A stretch of 51,587 nucleotides of DNA from Parabacteroides sp. (GTDB lineage: Bacteria; Bacteroidota; Bacteroidia; Bacteroidales; Tannerellaceae), in contig JAHHQS010000006.1 of the NCBI GenBank assembly GCA_020026285.1, forward strand, positions 1 to 51,587. The letters run 5' to 3'. How positions within the stretch are numbered: position 1 is the stretch's first letter; the number at the start of each line of letters is the position of its first letter. The position numbers were made by a program, and so were the translations under genes. Under the pieces are notes generated by a model. That model did no database searches and was not told the DNA's origin. It saw nothing but the letters and a program-made list of their open reading frames with translations. Shown here piece after piece: positions 1 to 7,866 of the stretch.

Positions 1-665
1 ATAATTGTTCTACTGATAATACTGAGGAATTTATAAAAAGCAACTATCCACAAATCAAATATTATAAAAATAATACGATATCAGGTTTTGCAGAAAATAA
101 TAATAAAGGAGCATCTTATGCTACTGGTGAATATATTTTCATATTAAATCCAGATGTCATTATACTGCCTCAAAGTATTGATATTCTTTATCAGTTTCTA
201 AAAAATCATGTAGAAGTAGGAATTGTTGCACCACAATTATTAAATTTAGACTCAACCATACAATACTCTGCCAGGACATTTATATCACCATCCATCCTTC
301 TAGCCAGAATATTCACTAAAGGAAAAGATAAAAGTGATAATAAATATGTTAAGCAATATTTAATGACAGATATATCAAAAGAACAACCAACAGAAGTTGA
401 TTGGTGTATGGGAGCAGCCCTATTACTTACAGCATCTTTTTATAGGGAATTAAAAGGTTTTGATGAAGGTTTCTTTTTATATGTGGAAGATATGGATCTT
501 TGCCATAGATGTTGGAAACAAGGGAAAAAAGTTATCTATCTTCCACTAAGTAAAATGATTCATGCCCATCAAAGATCATCATCAAAATTCAATAAGAAAA
601 CAATTATGCACTTAAAAAGTATGCTCTATTTCTTCAAAAAAAACAGATTTAGAATTAAACGATAA
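1..665 (+). CDS. Family 2 glycosyltransferase, 5' truncated
   Basis: The reading frame is open from base 3 to the stop at 663-665, so the gene begins left of the window; the internal ATG at 363 is not the true start. The protein is a GT-A fold inverting glycosyltransferase of family 2, close to the rhamnosyltransferase-like branch. Visible are a GFAENNNKGASYA segment (sugar-nucleotide site), LNPDV at the place of the DxD motif, and the acceptor-site signature GFDEGFFLYVEDMDLCHR with the catalytic ED pair. It probably adds one sugar to a lipid-linked surface polysaccharide in the cytoplasm. It runs towards the minus-strand polysaccharide operon and so belongs to another transcript extending leftwards. 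Donor and acceptor sugars cannot be told. Confidence 0.88.
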   Translation, partial: NCSTDNTEEFIKSNYPQIKYYKNNTISGFAENNNKGASYATGEYIFILNPDVIILPQSIDILYQFLKNHVEVGIVAPQLLNLDSTIQYSARTFISPSILLARIFTKGKDKSDNKYVKQYLMTDISKEQPTEVDWCMGAALLLTASFYRELKGFDEGFFLYVEDMDLCHRCWKQGKKVIYLPLSKMIHAHQRSSSKFNKKTIMHLKSMLYFFKKNRFRIKR

Positions 666-702
666 AAATGGCATATCTATACAATTAAGATATGCTATTT
701 TT
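664..702. terminator. Bidirectional terminator between convergent glycosyltransferase genes
   Basis: A 15-bp stem (664-678 with 688-702, one G-U pair) encloses a 9-base loop. The stem starts with AAAAA and ends with TTTTT, so it is a rho-independent terminator in both directions. It overlaps the stop codons of both flanking genes (663-665 and 701-703). Confidence 0.8.
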
Positions 703-1882
703 ACAGGTCAGAATATAAACATTCTAACAATCTTTCATTTGCACTCCAAACTCTATTTTCAAAGACATAGTTACGAGCTTTTTCAGCCAACTCTTCCCTA
801 TTCGACATAAAATAAAGTATTTTCTCATTCAAAGTAATCAATTCCTGATCTTTTACATGTGGATTATCTAAAATAAAACCACAGCCACTTTCTTTTATTA
901 ATTGTGGAACATCCCCTGCATATTGGGTAGCTACAACCATCATTCCCGCCGCCAGATATTCAGATGTTTTAGTTGGTGATGAATTGATATTTACCAGACT
1001 TTCTGCTCTTAAAACAAATCCAATATCTGTCAATAATAAATGAGAGGGAACCTCTTCATGTTTAAGACTTTTAATCAAACAAGCACCTTCTAATTGTTTT
1101 AGTTGGTCTTTATATGGCTCTATATCGTCATTGGTATACAAACATAAAAAATAAGCTGGGTTTATTTTCCTCAACTTAATTACTAAATCAAGAGTTTCTG
1201 ATATACACTGCCAAACATGTAATCCTCCAGAATAACATAATACAATCCGGTTTTCCAACCCCATGTCCTTTCTTAAAGAGAATCGCAAATTTCTGGTTAA
1301 AGATAGATATGGACCAGGTTGAAAATTACAAGGTAAAATAAAATTGGGAATATTATTCTCTCCATATACAGATAAATTTTTCCTCAGATTAGAAGAAACT
1401 GTAATTGTTTTACAAGAACGAGCCAAAGCATAAATATTCTCTTTTCTAGCATTTTCAACTTGATATGGTAAATAATTATCCATTTCCAGCTCAGGAACAA
1501 TATCTGAATGAAAATCTGTAACTAAAGGCAAATTTTGTAAAAATCGGACACAATTCGCACCTGAAGCCAATTCAGATTGAACAATATCGATAGAATATTT
1601 TTTACATATAATCCAGGTAATTACAGCCCTAATCCACGAAGCTATATTTTGTAAATGTAATCTATTAGGCAAAGTGTACATAAAGATCGGTTTGATTTCT
1701 TTTGGAAAAGATTTCATTTCCTTTTCTTTCAAAGAAAACCCCTTTGTATAAAAGCCCAATAAATATACATTAAAGCCAAGTTTATTTAAAGATTTGGCCA
1801 TATTTAATGTTCTTACTTTATCTCCAGCATTAGTGCCAATTGGATAACCTCTATGTATGATTAAAACATTTTTTTTCTTCAT
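701..1882 (-). CDS. Family 4-type glycosyltransferase
   Basis: This 393-residue protein has the GT-B layout of group 1/family 4 retaining glycosyltransferases. The N-terminal Rossmann domain opens with VLIIHRGYPIG and a GDKVRT segment. The C-terminal half has a LCYSGGLHVWQ strand, followed by SSPTKTSEYLAAGMMVVAT, the family's donor-binding region around the conserved Glu pair, and GDVPQLI. It lacks transmembrane segments and should act on the cytoplasmic face on lipid-linked glycan. It is the last gene of the eight-gene polysaccharide operon, 5 bases after wecB, and ends in the shared terminator. Donor specificity is unknown. The neighbouring WecB may supply UDP-ManNAc, but that is inference. 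Confidence 0.85.
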   Translation of the reverse strand: MKKKNVLIIHRGYPIGTNAGDKVRTLNMAKSLNKLGFNVYLLGFYTKGFSLKEKEMKSFPKEIKPIFMYTLPNRLHLQNIASWIRAVITWIICKKYSIDIVQSELASGANCVRFLQNLPLVTDFHSDIVPELEMDNYLPYQVENARKENIYALARSCKTITVSSNLRKNLSVYGENNIPNFILPCNFQPGPYLSLTRNLRFSLRKDMGLENRIVLCYSGGLHVWQCISETLDLVIKLRKINPAYFLCLYTNDDIEPYKDQLKQLEGACLIKSLKHEEVPSHLLLTDIGFVLRAESLVNINSSPTKTSEYLAAGMMVVATQYAGDVPQLIKESGCGFILDNPHVKDQELITLNEKILYFMSNREELAEKARNYVFENRVWSANERLLECLYSDL

Positions 1883-1887
1883 TCAGA

Positions 1888-3060
1888 TTATTTTTTACGA
1901 AATACATCTAAAATTCTTTGACAGGAATGACCATCTCCGTAAGGATTATTTGCCTTGGACATACTTGCATAAGCCTTTTCATCATCTAATAAAGACGAGA
2001 CTTCAAACAATATTTTATTATAGTTTGTTCCTACTAATTTTACCGTTCCAGCATCAAGAGCCTCAGGCCTTTCTGTTGTATCACGCATCACCAAAACAGG
2101 TTTTCCCAATCCTGGAGCTTCTTCTTGAATTCCACCACTATCAGTCAAGACAATAAATGAATGATCCATCATATATACAAATGGCAAATAATCTAAAGGC
2201 TCAATGAAATATAAGTTAGAATGAATCTTTTTATAATCAGTACCAAATACATCATGAATAGGCTTTCTGACATTCGGATTCAAATGCATAGGATAAACAA
2301 AATCTACATCCGAATATTTATCCGACAAATCTCTTATAGCATGACAAATATGGATAAATCCATCACCAAAATTCTCACGTCTATGTCCTGTTATTAAGAC
2401 CATTCTTCTATTATTTTTCCACGCTTCAACCAAATCATTAGAAATTCCTTTATCGGCCAATTCTTGCAGAATTACTTTTTCAATAGTATTTTCAGACTTT
2501 ATCCTTTTCAATACCATATGAAGAGCATCTATGACAGTATTACCCACTACATAAATAGAAGATTCAGCAACATTTTCCTTCAACAAGTTTTCCTTACTTA
2601 ATGCTGTTGGAGAAAAATTATATGCAGATATTCTACCTGTAATCTGTCTATTAATTTCTTCAGGCCAAGGGCTATAAATATTATGTGTACGCAATCCTGC
2701 TTCAATATGAGCTACAGGTATTTGTTGATAATATGCAGCCAATGCTGCAGCCATAGATGTAGTTGTATCACCATGAACCAAAACCACATCAGGCTGAACC
2801 TCTTTTAAAACGTCTCTAATTCCTAATAAAACACGAGAAGTTACATCATATAAATCCTGTCCTTTAGACATAATATTTAAATCATACTCCGGCTTTACAT
2901 CAAAAACGTCTAAAACCTGATCTAACATTTCTCGATGTTGACCTGTTACACACACAACTGTTTTAAAAGAATCTTTATCAGCTTGAAAAGCCTTTACCAA
3001 AGGACACATTTTAATTGCTTCCGGACGTGTTCCAAAAACTAATAATATATTTGTTTTCAT
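1888..3060 (-). CDS. wecB: UDP-N-acetylglucosamine 2-epimerase, non-hydrolysing
   Basis: WecB interconverts UDP-GlcNAc and UDP-ManNAc, the precursor of ManNAc, ManNAcA and related residues in surface glycans. The 390-residue length is normal for the family. Family marks are LLVFGTRPEAIKMCPL at the N-terminus, HGDTTTS, HIEAGLRT followed by PWPEEINRQ, GHRRENFG in the centre, and SDSGGIQEEAPGLGKP near the C-terminus, which form the UDP site. It lies 6 bases after licD and 5 bases before the last glycosyltransferase, so translation is probably coupled. No UDP-ManNAc dehydrogenase is visible in the window, so the product is either used as ManNAc or oxidised by an enzyme encoded elsewhere. Confidence 0.95.
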   Translation of the reverse strand: MKTNILLVFGTRPEAIKMCPLVKAFQADKDSFKTVVCVTGQHREMLDQVLDVFDVKPEYDLNIMSKGQDLYDVTSRVLLGIRDVLKEVQPDVVLVHGDTTTSMAAALAAYYQQIPVAHIEAGLRTHNIYSPWPEEINRQITGRISAYNFSPTALSKENLLKENVAESSIYVVGNTVIDALHMVLKRIKSENTIEKVILQELADKGISNDLVEAWKNNRRMVLITGHRRENFGDGFIHICHAIRDLSDKYSDVDFVYPMHLNPNVRKPIHDVFGTDYKKIHSNLYFIEPLDYLPFVYMMDHSFIVLTDSGGIQEEAPGLGKPVLVMRDTTERPEALDAGTVKLVGTNYNKILFEVSSLLDDEKAYASMSKANNPYGDGHSCQRILDVFRKK

Positions 3061-3066
3061 TATATC

Positions 3067-3858
3067 TTATTTGTCAAATTCTATATTATTTAAATGCACT
3101 TCTATTTTTGATAAATCTGGTAATTTCATATAATCACCATATAATTCAGATAAATAAGCATCAACATTTGCCGGAGCTGGGAAAGAACGTCCCTCAAAAT
3201 TAATTTTGGATAAAGGGAATAAGTCTTCTTCATGCCTTACACCCAAAAAGCCCGCACCCAAACATTGATAATAATCTTCCGCTTTTAATAATTTAGCCAA
3301 TCCATATAACAACGGATAAACCATGTATTGCAAAGTGTTTAGTAATCCTCTTTTACAAAGAAAACGATATCCTGATTTTGATTTAGAGTTATATGACAAT
3401 TTATAGACAATTCCATGTAACTTTGCTGCAATACGAACAAAAAATTTAAAATTTCGTTCTATATAGAAAACATCCATATATATTCCACGATATCTATAAT
3501 TACAATCTTTTCCTAACGTTTCATATAAACGAGATTTCAAATCTCTGATTTTCACATAGGGAGCGACATAATTATAATCACTTTTAGTTGATTGAAGTCT
3601 TAAATCGTCAGGCAGCTCAGATGAAATTATTTCGATAAAACGCAAATAATCTTCTTTCAACATTTCTATATCTAAATCATCATCCCAAGGTATGAACCCC
3701 TGATGTCGTACCGCTCCTAATAATGTTCCAGAACTCAACCAATATCGTATACCATATTTTTTACAAATATCGTCTACTACACATAAGATATCAAACATTT
3801 TATGTTGATGTCTTCTTAAAACAGACCCTTCCGGATTAAAACGGCTTAATTCTTCCAT
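3067..3858 (-). CDS. LicD-family phosphotransferase
   Basis: LicD-family proteins have a nucleotidyltransferase fold and transfer a phospho-alcohol such as phosphocholine from a CDP carrier onto glycans. The signature is clear: YWLSSGTLLGAVRHQGF followed by PWDDDLDIEM, where the acidic cluster binds metal. Length is 263 residues, typical for the family. The reading frame overlaps the end of the flippase gene by 23 bases, which points to coupled translation. The fused cytidylyltransferase/aminotransferase at 6055-7863 in the same operon is the natural source of its CDP-linked donor. What is transferred is inference; an amino-alcohol phosphate fits the context better than choline, because no choline kinase or transporter is present. 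Confidence 0.87.
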   Translation of the reverse strand: MEELSRFNPEGSVLRRHQHKMFDILCVVDDICKKYGIRYWLSSGTLLGAVRHQGFIPWDDDLDIEMLKEDYLRFIEIISSELPDDLRLQSTKSDYNYVAPYVKIRDLKSRLYETLGKDCNYRYRGIYMDVFYIERNFKFFVRIAAKLHGIVYKLSYNSKSKSGYRFLCKRGLLNTLQYMVYPLLYGLAKLLKAEDYYQCLGAGFLGVRHEEDLFPLSKINFEGRSFPAPANVDAYLSELYGDYMKLPDLSKIEVHLNNIEFDK

Positions 3859-5104
3859 TAAACTGTATCAATTTATAACGATTACAATAATATAATCGAT
3901 AAATAGCTATTGAAAATTCAGCTAATCCCAAAGCTAACGTAAAATACTCTATCGAAAATTTATTTGTAATAAATAATAATCCATATAGACAAATAAGTAT
4001 TACTGTTGATAACAAGACACTTCTATTAAAAGGCTTTGAATATCCAAAAGACACTAAAACTGGTGATCCTGTATACAATGTTATTCCTCCACTAAAAATA
4101 AACAGACATAAGATTCGCAGTAACGGAACAGAATCCATCAATGCTCCTCCAGATAATATATGTATACCTAATGGAGCTAAGACGTAAACTAAAAAGATAA
4201 TACATAATGTTGCAAACATAATCATTCGAAAACACTTGTTTACAAAGTTCACATCTTTCGTTTTTGCTATATGAGGGAATATTGCCTGATTAAGCATTTG
4301 CAACGGAACTAATGCTGTAGTTGCTATTTTTTGTGCTAAATCTAATGCTGCAACTTCATGCATAGTAAAAAATATTCCACAAACTAATTTTGCCATACCA
4401 TTGTTGATAACAACCGACACTCTTGAAAAAAAGAATGGAATACTATCAACAAAATATTTCTTCATCAAGTTTAATGAAGGCAAAAACAAGGTTATTTTTT
4501 CTGCTTTTAATAACATAAAAAAAGAAACAACCCCCGATACAATCCAACCTATTGATTGCAAAAGTGGTACTAATATATAATCATCTGCTCTTTTGATAAA
4601 AAGAAAAACAGTTACAGTATATATTAAAATTGAAATAAAACGTATCAACGTTATATATTTCATTTTTTCTATACCTTGATAAAACCATACAGGGAATAGA
4701 ATTTCAGACAAACAAGATAGAAAAGAAAGAAAAAATAATAAAACATGACTCCTAAATTGATCAATAAGAAGGACCATACCTCCTAATATCACAAAAGAAA
4801 TCAGAAATAAGATTGTTTTAATCATCAATACTGATGATACAATCTCATTTAATTTGGATATATCCTTCCTTGCAACTGATACTTCTTTAACAGCCGAAAC
4901 ATCCAAACCAAAATTTACCAGAACAATAAAATAAGATATTACAGTTTGTGCAAAGACCACAAGACCATAATTTTCAGTTCCTACTGTACTAATAATATAT
5001 GGTAATGCGATAAAAGGCATTACCATTTTCAATACTTCCAAAACAGATAAATATGCTGTATTAGAAAGTATAACTTTATATTTCTTTCCTTTTTCTAATA
5101 GCAT
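3836..5104 (-). CDS. Polysaccharide flippase, Wzx/PST family
   Basis: A 422-residue, strongly hydrophobic protein with about 12 predicted membrane segments, as expected of Wzx flippases that move undecaprenyl-linked repeat units across the inner membrane. The N-terminus has the PST-family pattern PFIALPYIISTVGTENYGL followed by VVFAQTVISYF and NFGLDVSAVKEVS. No polymerase (Wzy) gene is seen in this operon, so polymerisation must be encoded elsewhere or the product is a short glycan. It starts 6 bases after the ornithine-cyclodeaminase-family gene, and its 3' end overlaps licD. Confidence 0.88.
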   Translation of the reverse strand: MLLEKGKKYKVILSNTAYLSVLEVLKMVMPFIALPYIISTVGTENYGLVVFAQTVISYFIVLVNFGLDVSAVKEVSVARKDISKLNEIVSSVLMIKTILFLISFVILGGMVLLIDQFRSHVLLFFLSFLSCLSEILFPVWFYQGIEKMKYITLIRFISILIYTVTVFLFIKRADDYILVPLLQSIGWIVSGVVSFFMLLKAEKITLFLPSLNLMKKYFVDSIPFFFSRVSVVINNGMAKLVCGIFFTMHEVAALDLAQKIATTALVPLQMLNQAIFPHIAKTKDVNFVNKCFRMIMFATLCIIFLVYVLAPLGIHILSGGALMDSVPLLRILCLFIFSGGITLYTGSPVLVSFGYSKPFNRSVLLSTVILICLYGLLFITNKFSIEYFTLALGLAEFSIAIYRLYYCNRYKLIQFNGRIKPF

Positions 5105-5110
5105 GATAAA

Positions 5111-6049
5111 CTATACCCAAAACTTATCGGTCGGTATATTCATTTCTAAATTTTCACTATTATTTAATACTAAATTATATATTTCCGAAGCAAAATAAAT
5201 ATCATGCAAAGCAATTCCTATATTATAAGCCAATATGCGTTCGTTGTCCGATTCACGACCTGGATTTTCTCCTAAAAGGACATGGGCAAATTCATCAAAC
5301 TTTTTAAATTGATTAAAGTATTTAAATCCGCAAACGTGCTTTACATCATCCGCAAAAACTTTATCAAAAAACAAATCACAATTTTGAAAACCTCTTGTAT
5401 GAACAGGAACAACCAAAACTCCCGGTTTATAACAATTATCAGGGGCAAAAAGATCATGAGCTACAGTTACACAAGAAATAACCACGTCTGCATCCTTTAT
5501 TAACTCTTTAACATCTGAAAAAACTGTAAAAGAGATATCTGTATATTCTTTAAATCGATCAATAAACGATTCTGCCTGATCTTTATATGATAATAAAGAT
5601 ACATTTACAGGCCCTTGGATCAATTCCCTCAAACATAATAATGTTGCACGAGCTGTATTTCCCAAACCTATAAAAGCATATTGTTTTGCATCTGATTTTT
5701 TAAGCTTATTAATACTTAAAGCAGCAACCGCTCCTGTCCTCATAGCTGTAATCCATGAGCCATCCATAAAAGCCAATAAATCACCATGAACAGCTTCATA
5801 TAATAAAATATCACTAACTAAAGCTGGTTTTCTTTCTGGATAACGAGATACGACCTTCACTCCGAATCGTTTTTTCGTAGCCAAATAAACTGGCATTGTA
5901 TTAAAAAACACATCAGAAGAAGGAGATACGCTTACCTTTCCTGGCAAAATACATTCGTACTTACTTCTTAAAGCCTTATCCACCCAGTCTACACACTGTT
6001 TTGGTGAAATATTTAAATTTTTAATTTGGTTATAATCAATAATCTTCAT
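5111..6049 (-). CDS. Ornithine cyclodeaminase / mu-crystallin family enzyme
   Basis: A 312-residue NAD(P)-binding protein of the ornithine cyclodeaminase, alanine dehydrogenase and mu-crystallin family. Visible are a substrate-side segment with FGVKVVSRYPERKP, the conserved DGSWITAMRTGAVAALS helix, and the dinucleotide site AFIGLGNTARATL followed by an ADVVISCVT strand. Family members form or reduce imines of small amino acids (ornithine cyclodeaminase, SbnB, alanine dehydrogenase). It sits between the cytidylyltransferase/aminotransferase fusion (5-base gap) and the flippase (6-base gap), so a role in making a small amine or amino-acid decoration for the polysaccharide is likely. The exact reaction cannot be read from sequence. 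Confidence 0.83.
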   Translation of the reverse strand: MKIIDYNQIKNLNISPKQCVDWVDKALRSKYECILPGKVSVSPSSDVFFNTMPVYLATKKRFGVKVVSRYPERKPALVSDILLYEAVHGDLLAFMDGSWITAMRTGAVAALSINKLKKSDAKQYAFIGLGNTARATLLCLRELIQGPVNVSLLSYKDQAESFIDRFKEYTDISFTVFSDVKELIKDADVVISCVTVAHDLFAPDNCYKPGVLVVPVHTRGFQNCDLFFDKVFADDVKHVCGFKYFNQFKKFDEFAHVLLGENPGRESDNERILAYNIGIALHDIYFASEIYNLVLNNSENLEMNIPTDKFWV

Positions 6050-6054
6050 ACTAA

Positions 6055-7863
6055 TTACAATGCTTGCAAAGTTTTAACTAAATAGTTATTATCAGCTGAT
6101 GATCGAATTGCTATTCTGACATATTCTCCATGTTGGAATGCTTTCTTCGTTCCACAGTCTTTTATCAAAATATTATATCGGCTCAACAGCAATTGTGTTA
6201 AGTCTGATGAAGTATATTTATCTATAACTTCACACAAAAAATAATTTGCCTGTGAAGGTATAACTCTCAAAAATGGTATTGATTTTAACGCCTCCTGAAA
6301 ACGTTTACGTTCCTGAACAAAATATTTACAGCCTAATTCATAATCAGAAGCATACTTATTGAATATCTGCATATAAAATTCAGCAAATGAATTTATATTC
6401 CATATTGAAACATCCTTTCTGATTGTTTGAACAAGCTCATTATCTGATGAAGCCAAGATACCCAATCTCAATCCTGGTACACCATATGATTTAGAAATAC
6501 TTTTTATCACTATTAAAGAAGGATATGATTCCAATATTGAATCTTCCAACAATGAATTTTTGATTGATTCATCTGAAAAATCAACAAACGATTCATCCAA
6601 AATCAAACGTATATCTTTTGAACTTGCCCAGTCACATAATTGGAAAACCTCGTCTTTTGGTATATAATTACCCGATGGATTATCAGGATTAATCAATAAC
6701 AATGCCTTAATATCTTTATCTGAATAAAAATCCTTCAAATCTTTAACAGTGTAGGAAAAATCAGAATTAGATGGAATATAAGGTACAAGAGTTATCTTAT
6801 TTCGACGATTTGGATATTCTTCAAATGTAGGATAAACAACACCTAAATTACCTTCAATCGAAGTCATCAGACTCTTTATTAGCTCAGCTGCGCCATTTCC
6901 AACACAAACATAATCTGGTGTAAGACCAAAATATTTTGCCATTAATAATGCGTTTACCCTCATGCCTGAAGGATACTCTGTTAGTAACACATCAAAATTA
7001 GCCTTCATTTCCTTCTTCATTTTCTCTGAAGGAAAATAAGGATTTACCAAATAACAAAAATCCAGTAAAGAAGGAAATCTCCAATAACCTCCATAACGCT
7101 TCTGATATGATTCTAATCTCTTATCCTCTTCTGCAAAGATAGACTCTGCATTATCTAAATCCTGAATATCATCTATTTCATACCACTTTTCACCAGATAA
7201 AGGTAGAGCCTTCAAATCTGGTTTATCCAATAATGCTATTACTCGCAAAACCTGCTCATAATATTCATTACAGCCAAGAGCATTAATATATGCATCCAGA
7301 AATGGAACATAATGTGTTCTTGAAAATTCCTTACTAAACTTATAAATATTTACTGTTTTATAATATGAATCCTTATGATCAAAATTGAAAGCTTTCTTTG
7401 TTATGAAATTCAAAATTACATTATCACTACCTAAAGTAACAACAGTTCCATCCATCCAACTTTCATACTTCGCTACCAAAGCGATATTGGGATATGGATC
7501 CGATATTATTTTATCCAACACAGCATCTTCAAAAATCAAATCAGATTCGACCAGTAAAGTATCATCTTCCTGTAACTGCTGTTTTGCTAACGATAATGAA
7601 TAAATATTGTTAGTTTTATCATAGATAGGATTGTTTATATAGACTATTGGAATTCCGTTATAGTTATCACCTACATAATTTTTCAATTCATCGCCTTTAT
7701 AACCAACAACAATAATTATTCTATTTAGATTAAGTTTCGAGAATTGAGACAAAGCACGATCTATCAAAGTAACACCATTTACTTCAATCATACACTTTGT
7801 ATTATTACGAGTAAGATTACCTAATCTTTTACCCATTCCTGCTGCTAAAATAACAACCTGCAT
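6055..7863 (-). CDS. Fused cytidylyltransferase and class I/II aminotransferase
   Basis: A 602-residue two-domain enzyme. Residues 1 to about 240 are a LicC/PntC-like nucleotidyltransferase: LAAGMGKRLG, then TKCMIEVNG, a VESDLIFED metal-binding segment, and GEKWYEIDD near the domain end. Residues about 265-602 are a fold-type I PLP enzyme closest in motif to HisC/CobD: NPDNPSGN at 392-399, LDESFVDF at 422-429, and a Schiff-base lysine K458 in SISKSYGVPGLRLG. The family includes histidinol-phosphate aminotransferase, threonine-phosphate decarboxylase, and the Campylobacter enzymes that make serinol phosphate or ethanolamine phosphate. I infer that the C-terminal half makes an amino-alcohol phosphate and the N-terminal half couples it to CMP for LicD. 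It lies 3 bases after the chain-length gene. Confidence 0.85.
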   Translation of the reverse strand: MQVVILAAGMGKRLGNLTRNNTKCMIEVNGVTLIDRALSQFSKLNLNRIIIVVGYKGDELKNYVGDNYNGIPIVYINNPIYDKTNNIYSLSLAKQQLQEDDTLLVESDLIFEDAVLDKIISDPYPNIALVAKYESWMDGTVVTLGSDNVILNFITKKAFNFDHKDSYYKTVNIYKFSKEFSRTHYVPFLDAYINALGCNEYYEQVLRVIALLDKPDLKALPLSGEKWYEIDDIQDLDNAESIFAEEDKRLESYQKRYGGYWRFPSLLDFCYLVNPYFPSEKMKKEMKANFDVLLTEYPSGMRVNALLMAKYFGLTPDYVCVGNGAAELIKSLMTSIEGNLGVVYPTFEEYPNRRNKITLVPYIPSNSDFSYTVKDLKDFYSDKDIKALLLINPDNPSGNYIPKDEVFQLCDWASSKDIRLILDESFVDFSDESIKNSLLEDSILESYPSLIVIKSISKSYGVPGLRLGILASSDNELVQTIRKDVSIWNINSFAEFYMQIFNKYASDYELGCKYFVQERKRFQEALKSIPFLRVIPSQANYFLCEVIDKYTSSDLTQLLLSRYNILIKDCGTKKAFQHGEYVRIAIRSSADNNYLVKTLQAL

Positions 7864-7866
7864 AAC

